The translations under genes were made by a program, and so were the position numbers. From Dentipellis sp. KUC8613 (taxonomy: Eukaryota > Basidiomycota > Agaricomycetes > Russulales > Hericiaceae): a stretch of 64,000 bases of DNA. Shown here one piece after another: positions 57,172-64,000 of the stretch; position 1 is the stretch's first letter; each line of letters opens with the position of its first letter. The stretch lies in the NCBI GenBank assembly GCA_002286715.1, contig NSJX01000005.1, positions 873,959 to 937,958 of the forward strand, written 5' to 3'. The notes beneath the pieces are model-generated. The model was not told the DNA's origin, made no database searches, and worked only from the letters and a program-made list of their open reading frames with translations.

Positions 57172-59060
57172 ATGCTCATTCACCAGTCCCCGGTGCCCGA
57201 CAGGGTTCACTACAATGATCCCCCAATGCCCAGTTGGAACGCCCCACCGCCCAGAAAGCCGTCGTCCTGGGGGGCATACTCGAAGAAGAACACGCAGAGC
57301 CTCAGCTCGACACTGAAGATGCACAATACGGGTGCTGCGCGCGGTTGGCTGGCTGACTCGCGCAAGGACGCCATCCCGATGTACACAAACCAGGCCAAGG
57401 TCGACCCCGATAAGAAGGAATGGCACGGCCCTGTCGCCAAGGAGAGTCTCGTCGCCGATCTCAAGAAGACGCTGCAGAAGGTCCTTCCTGCCTCGGACGT
57501 CCTCCCCGTCTCCGCGAAGGCCCCCGCCCGGAGACACAGTGTCTCGCGAGCGACCCCTAGCATCGGCATGTCGGTGTCTCCGCCCGCTCTACCTGCGCTC
57601 CCCTCCCCGGCGACGATACGCTTCGTCCTGCTTTGCGGCCTCTGGTACACATGCTCCGCACTGTCGTCAAATACGGGCAAGGGCATCCTGAACCAGTTCC
57701 AGTACCCTATCACCCTCACCTTTGTGCAGTTCGGATTCGTCGCCGGATACTGCCTGCTGTTCATGTCCCCCATCATCCGCTTTTCGAGACTCCGGAAGCC
57801 CACGCGTGCCAATCTGAAGGACACACTGTACATGGGTATGTTCCAGGTAGGAGGACACATCTTCTCGAGTATGGCCATCTCGAGAATACCGGTTAGCACG
57901 ACGCACACTATCAAGGTATGTCCGATTTGCAGCCGTGACATCATTGTGTTCTCATATGAGCGATCTTCCTTTCACGAAAGGCACTATCCCCGCTGTTCAC
58001 GGTCGCAGCGTACGCGCTCCTATTCGGGGTGCGGTATTCCGCGAAGACGTATGTGTCGCTGATGCCGCTCACGCTGGGCGTCATGCTCGCGTGCACGTTC
58101 GACATGTCCGCATCGGATGCGATCGGCCTGCTCTGCGCGTTTGGCTCGGCGCTCATCTTCGTCTCCTCCAACATCTTCTTCAAGAAGATCATGCCCTCCA
58201 ACGGCGACGCCTCGTCCTCGCACCACAAACTGGACAAGCTGAACCTCCTGTTCTACTCGTCGTCCATGGCATTCCTCCTCATGATCCCGATATGGCTCTA
58301 CACCGACCTCCCCGCCTTCCTCGCCGCCTCCGAGCCCGGGCACGTCGCGCACCCCTCGCACGGCCACAGCGCAACGCACTCCGTCTCGTACTACTTCCTC
58401 GCGAACGGGACGGTGCACTTCGCGCAGAACATCATCGCCTTCATCATCCTCTCGTCCGTCTCGCCCGTCACATACTCCATCGCGTCGCTCATCAAGCGCG
58501 TCGCCGTCATCTGCATGGCCATCCTCTGGTTCAACCAGCAGGTGCACCCCGTCCAGGGCTGCGGCATCGCGCTCACGTTCGCCGGCCTCTGGATGTACAA
58601 CAACGCCAAGGGCGACGTCGAGCGCGGCGAGAGCAAGCGCCGCGGCGTCGAGGCGCGCCGCGAGGGCATGCTCCCGTCGACGCGCGCGGAGGAGAAGATC
58701 CTCGCTGGCGCGGGCTCCCCGCCCCCCGAGCGCACGCCCGTCGCTGCCGTCCCCGAGACGGGCACGCGCGTCGTCAGCGCGAGCTCGCGCGCGCGCGGCG
58801 TGTCGCTGACCGCGCCGTACGCGCCCGCGTCGCCGCTGCGCACGAAGATGCACATGCACACGCCGCTGCACGAGTATTCCCCGCAGATGCAGATGCAGAT
58901 GCAGTCGCGCAATCCGAATCTGCACATCGAGATCGACGCGGTGCATGCAACTGAGAAGGGCGCGGTCATGTCGCCGACGGAGCATTACCCCTCGCCGCCG
59001 CCGTCCCTCGACTCGCCGCCGCTGACGGCGTCGTTGGCGCCGATTGCGGTGCAGGCGTGA
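57172..59060 (+). CDS. TPT-family transporter, Sly41-like
   Basis: Drug/metabolite-superfamily membrane transporter, related to triose-phosphate and nucleotide-sugar carriers and to yeast Sly41 of the ER-Golgi pathway. Exons 57172-57915 and 57981-59060, 607 residues. The N-terminal 140 residues are cytosolic and Ser/Pro-rich. Core segments: FVLLCGLWYTCSALSSNTGK, NQFQYPITLTFVQFGFVAGY, ISRIPVSTTHTIKALSPLFT, LMPLTLGVMLACTFDMSASD, FGSALIFVSSNIFFKKIMPS, LLFYSSSMAFLLMIPIWLY, NIIAFIILSSVSPVTYSIAS and IALTFAGLWMYNNAK. The long hydrophilic C terminus includes a QMQMQMQ run. Ten-helix layout fits. Substrate unknown; the Sly41 label rests on the long tails and family feel. Confidence 0.85.
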
Positions 59061-60157
59061 GTGTGCGTGGGTGGTGGGTGCTTGTGCGCCGACGAGGAGG
59101 GGGAGTTGGATCTGAGATTGTATGCTCTTGGCTGTGGCTCGTTTGGGCTACCGTTCGGTTGGGATGGGATCGTCGGCGCAGGGGTTGCGGTTGTTCGTGG
59201 TTGCAGTTGCGGTTGATGATTTATAGACATGGACAGGTTGGATTGCTGGTTGCTGGATCGAGGTCGCGGGTTGGAGTCGGGGTCGACGACTGCATGAATC
59301 TGTGGACGAAATCTTTATTCTTGACTCTCGTTTTGCACTTTGCACTTTGCACTTTTTTGCATACGTATCTTACGTGCGGCTCGTTGCATTGCATTGACTA
59401 CGTAGAGAGTTGCGCATGGCACGGTAATACAGGTACATGGTACATCTGTTATGGATGGAATCGATATCGAGGTGCTGGAGCAGGAATAACTTGTGTTCGT
59501 GCTTGTCTACGACGTACACGTAGCATGCAGCATGTTGAAAACTCGGAAAGGACGTGCGCGTTCAATCGGCTGTAGTTATTGGAACTACTTATACAGACCG
59601 CGCCAGCACGATCAGAAGCTTATCCGACAGGTGGCGGGCGTAGCAATTATTTCCTCTGGCCACGGCCCTCGACGGCCTCCGAGTCATCGTCAGCAGTCGA
59701 AATCATCCCCACGCCCTGGCCTGTACCCACGCGAAGAAACACAACCATCTCACTTCCCTGGTGCGCCCATTTCGACCTCCACGCGCGCTGTGCAGGATAA
59801 GTATTCAATCGTAGAAATAGGACGCGTCACTCATCCGACGAGCTGCCCCCATGAGGCTACGGAAGGCGTACGCGGTCTGGCCGATGTGCGGCCGCGGAGG
59901 ACGACGCGTGGGTGCTGCACGGCGCGCAGAAGCATATGATATGGCATGCGCGAACGCTATCATCACCGTGCAAGGGCATGGGCATTGTATACTTAGAGTC
60001 CGCCCACGGCCTCATATATATAGCCGTGAGATGGCGAACAGTCTAAGGCACGGAACCTCCACGGAAACTGTAGTAACACTGCACACGAGCTATTGAGCCC
60101 CGCGCCTCTTGCAGCCCAATCGTCGTGTTATCTCCCGTCGATATCCGGTGGTGAGCG
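59061..60157. other. Intergenic, no supportable gene
   Basis: About 1.1 kb. Three tandem TTTGCAC heptamers lie near 59332-59352, in the 3' flank of the transporter. The right part is the promoter of the first Gfo/Idh gene. No coherent exon chain seen. Confidence 0.45.
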
Positions 60158-61803
60158 ATGGTCTACGCACTCTGCAAGCGCCTTTACAAGGTATATTCCT
60201 CTTTCAGTATCGAATTTAGTCGGCCATCATCTAACAAGCGGGCACCAGGTATTCTACCCGCCCGCGCCCAGCGTGCCCTCCGCCTCCCCGCTCAAGATCG
60301 GCATCCTCGGCGCCGCGAACATCGCGCCGATCGCGCTCATCCTCCCCGCGAAGAACCACCCCGACGCGGTCGTGCACGCCGTCGCGGCGCGCGACCAGGC
60401 GCGCGCGGACGCGTTTGCGAAGAAGTGGGGCATCGGGAAGGCGTATGGCGGTGCGGGGGCTTATCAGAGTGCGCATACCATTATATTTGACTCCTTTGGC
60501 GTGGGGTACTAGTGTGGGCTGAACGTGTGCTGCGTGTAGAGCTGCTGGACGACCCGGAGATCGAGGCGATTTATAATCCCGTGCGTTCGAGGACCTGTGG
60601 AAGGAAGCGAAGCTGGGGCTAATTTTCGACTATCGTTGCCTTGCAGCTTCCGAATGGTCTGCACTACGAGTGGACGATGAAGGCCCTGCTAGCCGGGAAG
60701 CACGTCCTGCTCGAGAAGCCAAGCGCGGACACGGCGGAGGAGACGCGCAAGATGTTCGAGCTCGCGGAGAAGAAGGGCCTCGTGCTCCTCGAGGCTTTCC
60801 ACTACCGGTATGGTCTTCTCTGCTTGAACGTGCGCGTGTTCGGAACTGACGGTGTGCAGCTTCCATCCCGCCGCGCAGCGCGCGAAGGAGATTGTCGCCA
60901 GTGGCGAGATCGGCGACATCACAAGCATAGAGGTCAGCCTTCAAGTCCCGCGCGGGATCATCGGGGACGGCGACATTCGGCTGAAACACGAGCTGGGCGG
61001 GGGCGCGTTCATGGACATGGGGTGTACGTTCTTATTTCTGCTCTGCATCTGCGCTCGACCTGATCGTGGTGTGGGATTAATTACAGGTTACACGATGTCT
61101 GCCGCGCGCTACCTCGCAGGTGCGGACCCCGTCAAGGTGACGAGCGCGACCGCGGACACTGCATCGAAGTTCCCCAAGATCGACCTCGGCACGACCGCCG
61201 TGCTCGCGTTCCCGTCGAAGCCTGCGGGCGTCTCGGAAACATCGGAGGCGGATTCGCAGAGCACGTACCCGGTCACGCTGAAGACGCACTTCCGGCTCTC
61301 CCCCCGTCTCGGGTTCATCCCTGCCATGCCGCAGGTGTACGCGAAGGTCGTTGGCACGCGCGGAGAGGTGAAACTGTTCAACTTCGCAGGGCCGTATATC
61401 TACCACTATATTACTGTCAAGAGGACGAACGAGAAGGGGAAGGTTGTTTCTTCGAGAACGGAGAAACGATATGGAGAAGGAGAGAAGAACGGGTGGTCGA
61501 CGCACGTCTTCGAATATTTCTGCCTGGTAGGCTCGTTCGCTGACAATCTGAACAACTGCAGATATCGCTTCCAACTTGAGGCATTCGTCGACAAAGTGCG
61601 CGGCCGGACGCCACAGCACTGGTTCGACGGCGCGGACTCCATCGCAAACCTGACCTGGATCGAGCATGTCTACGAAGCGGTGAGCACCTAACTAAACTGA
61701 CAACATTAATCCTGAACATCTCTTTAACATCATGCCCCCATCTCTGCAGACCGATCTTGGTGTGCGCCCCGCGTCGACGGCCGAAATCCCGGGTGTGATT
61801 TAG
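60158..61803 (+). CDS. Gfo/Idh/MocA oxidoreductase, copy 1
   Basis: NAD(P)-dependent dehydrogenase resembling dimeric dihydrodiol or D-xylose 1-dehydrogenases. Exon 1 (60158-60190, MVYALCKRLYK) joins to exon 2 at 60249. Rossmann motif KIGILGAANIAPIALILPAK, then HAVAARDQARADAFAKKWGI, ELLDDPEIEAIYNPLPNGLH, the catalytic-lysine motif GKHVLLEKPSADTAEE, ALVLLEAF-type segment (GLVLLEAFHYRFHPAAQRAK), ELGGGAFMDMGCYTMSAARY, and C-terminal beta-sheet strands around SPRLGFIPAMPQVYAKV, RFQLEAFVDKVRGRTPQHW and a tail ending TAEIPGVI (stop 61803). About 380-390 residues. No signal peptide. The sugar or diol substrate cannot be fixed from sequence. Confidence 0.9.
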
Positions 61804-62487
61804 AGTTGGTCAATCGAGGATCCAACCTCCTTCAACGCTCTCTTATTTTTATTGCCTCGTGAACAGTTGCGTTTTTCACTGTGTCCTTCATTCGTTATCT
61901 CCTATATACCCCCACTCGTTTGGTCTCTTCCTTTTCTGGAGCTACACATGTACGTGACCTCCAATTCCTCTGCTATGTAGTAACAGAACTAACGCAGGTC
62001 ACCATGCAGGTATACTACTCTGTTCCTGCCTCATATATATCCGATGTTGTCCTTCGCTGCATGTAAACGTTCGCACATCCCCTGATCGTCTATCCCGATC
62101 TCCGAGCACGCCGATCGACCCACCCGCCGCGTTCTCCGCGACGAGCGGAAGCAAATCGACTGTTCTCGACCGGGCTCGCGCACGCATTAGGACTGCACCC
62201 CGCCAATCGTCCCAGTCCAGGACAACACTACCCCGTATCTGACCGCACTGTGACCACATGTGATAGGTAGGCACTACGCTGGTGCACTGCAAACGGACGA
62301 TCCACGCAGCCCACGACGACCCTGCAGCTGCGCATTGCGCATTGCGCCGATCGCACTGATCGCTCGCCTTTTTCACGTTGTTACTAACCTGCATTCCGCT
62401 GATGCTTAAATACAAACGGGGCGTCGCGCGCAGCAGTCTGCTGTTTACCTTTTCCTCCCTCAAGTACGACATCGGACGGCCCTGACC
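61804..62487. other. Spacer between tandem Gfo/Idh genes
   Basis: 3' flank of copy 1 and promoter of copy 2. The minus-strand open frame at 61999-62565 has no motif and is not supported. Confidence 0.45.
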
Positions 62488-64000
62488 ATGATTGGCCTCT
62501 TCAAGCGCATATACCATGTAAGTGCATTCGCCCCTCTTCCTACCGTCTTTGAGGCGTTCGAACACTACTGCGGCATAAACAGGAATTCCACCCGCCCGCG
62601 CCCGCAGCGCCGTCCGAGTCCTCCCCGCCTCTGAGAATCGGCGTGCTCGGCGCCGCGAACATCGCCGCCATGGCGATCATGCGGCCGGCGCAGAGCCATC
62701 CGGACGTAGTGGTTCACGCGATCGCCGCGCGCGACCAGGCGCGTGCGGATGCGTTTGCGAGCAAGTGGGGCGTGGCGAGGGCGTATGGGGGCGAGGGGGC
62801 GTATCAGAGTGCGTCGGTCCTTTGCTCTCTGCGTGTGTTGGAAGCTGTGGATTAACAAGGCGCGGGGATCGGGCAGAGCTTTTGGATGATCCTGAGATCG
62901 ATGTTGTCTATAATCCGGTGAGTGTTGATATCGAGCAGGGACATATATGCGTTGATAATTCGTGTATGTATTAGCTTCCGAATGCCTTGCACTACGAGTG
63001 GACGATGAGGGCGCTGGCTGCTGGGAAGCACGTCCTGCTGGAGAAGCCCAGCGCGGACACGTCGGACGAGACACGGAAGATGTTCGCGTTTGCAGAGCAG
63101 AAAGGACTTGTCCTGCTCGAAGCGTTCCATTACGCGTGAGCTCTCTCCCTTCCATCGGCTGATCTACAAGGAACTGAAAGAACATAGCTTCCATCCCGCC
63201 TTTCAGCGCGCAAAAGCAATTTTAGACAGCGGAGAGCTCGGCGACATCCAGAGCATGGAAGTCAGCCTGGCAGTCCCTGCAGGCGCCCTCAAGGACTCCG
63301 ATATCCGGTTCAAGTACGAGTTGGGCGGCGGTTCGGTGATGGACATGGGCTGTTCGTGATGCATTCATATCCTACACAGATCCAACTACGACAGGTTGAC
63401 TGAAAATTCTCCTTCATAGGCTATTGCTTGTCCATCGCGCGCGACCTCGCGCATGCCGCACCCGTCAAAGTCCTCAGCGCCAGCGCCGAAACGTCCTCCG
63501 CGTTCCCCAAGATCGACATCGGCACTACCGCGACGCTCGCGTTCCCGAAGCGCGAAAGCGCCGCCGAACCTCCCGCCGGCTCGGACGCGCAGACCTTCCC
63601 GGCGACCCTGCAGAGCCACTTCCGCCTCCCGCCCCGCCTGGGCTTCATCCCAGCGATGATCCAGGCGCATGTGAAGGTGACATGCGAGCGCGGGGAGCTG
63701 TTCTATTATAACTTCGCGTGGCCGTCGTTTTACCACTATATCTCGGTGAAGAAGACGGATGGGCAGGGCAGGACGGTCGAGTCGCGGACGGAGAAGTGCT
63801 ACGGAGAGGGGGAGAAGTATGGGTGGTCTACGTGCGTATTCCGATCGAGCTTTTGTGCGGGATTTATGCTGACGATGGATGATGTTGTGGGATGTGGGAT
63901 GCTAGGTATCGCTTCCAGCTGGAAGCTTTTGTGGATAAGGTGCGGGGTCGGACGCCTCAGCATTGGTATAGCCCATCGGACTCTATCACTAATATAGAGT
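62488..64000 (+). CDS. Gfo/Idh/MocA oxidoreductase, copy 2 (3' end beyond window)
   Basis: Tandem paralogue of the gene at 60158, with the same tiny first exon (62488-62517, MIGLFKRIYH) and similar intron places; exon 2 starts at 62583. Rossmann motif LRIGVLGAANIAAMAIMRPA, EKP motif GKHVLLEKPSADTSDE, GLVLLEAFHYAFHPAFQRAK, ELGGGSVMDMGCYCLSIARD and PRLGFIPAMIQAHVKV are all intact. The last visible segment, RFQLEAFVDKVRGRTPQHWY then SPSDSITNI, shows that only the final 15-25 residues are missing. Active-site content looks complete, so it should be functional; divergence in the substrate-binding half suggests a different substrate from copy 1. Confidence 0.9.

Noticed and set aside
58020..58985. 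Long minus-strand frame over the transporter
   Set aside because: Arg/His-rich shadow of the Sly41-like exon 2, which has clear membrane helices.
61999..62565. Minus-strand 188-codon frame between the Gfo/Idh genes
   Set aside because: No motif; it overlaps the first exon and promoter of copy 2.

Overview
The window is nuclear DNA of a filamentous basidiomycete, most likely an Agaricomycete. The evidence is GC-rich coding sequence cut by many 45-65 nt GT-AG introns, tight gene spacing on both strands, F-box/leucine-rich families of the mushroom type, a basidiomycete-style multi-pass membrane receptor-like protein, and conserved fungal housekeeping genes (KEI1, eIF4E, MED4, SFH5, ADE1, DBP9, GUT1, PRO2, NASP, AP180/ANTH). 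I saw no transposase, integrase, reverse transcriptase, CRISPR array or rRNA. Gene models were spliced by eye, so inner exon edges are proposals and the spans are firmer.

Layout. 0.3-9.5 kb: KEI1 (-) divergent from a class II eIF4E (+), an unrecognised coiled-coil-rich protein (-), and a CLC chloride channel/transporter (-). 10.0-19.5 kb: three tandem FAD-linked oxidoreductases (BBE type, all -) ending at MED4 (+). The middle oxidoreductase is followed by a decayed MED4 5' copy, which shows that an oxidoreductase plus divergent-MED4 block was duplicated in tandem. 20.4-26.7 kb: a membrane-anchored pepsin-like protease, then two F-box proteins and the C-terminal stump of another F-box gene. 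27.0-35.5 kb: SFH5 (Sec14 family), a 2.2-kb gene-free GC-rich gap, an unrecognised low-complexity protein, a third F-box protein with an internally duplicated N-terminal unit, and an intron-containing tRNA-Asp(GUC). 35.8-48 kb: multi-pass membrane protein (-), ADE1 (-) divergent from DBP9 (+), glycerol kinase (-) and a GH47 alpha-mannosidase (-). 49-64 kb: an ANTH endocytic adaptor, NASP-type histone chaperone, PRO2 (-), a Sly41-like transporter, and two tandem Gfo/Idh/MocA oxidoreductases, the second cut by the window end.

Most genes look like unrelated housekeeping neighbours. No single pathway joins them. The accessory parts are the oxidoreductase array, the F-box family and the Gfo/Idh pair, all made by local duplication. 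The most notable observations are conserved microexons (14 nt in all three oxidoreductases; two successive 17-nt exons encoding the CLC selectivity-filter segment), the MED4 pseudogene that dates the array, a duplicated domain preceding the F-box, and a dense set of LxxQxTG kinase-type motifs in the ANTH adaptor. I found no convincing wholly new system.
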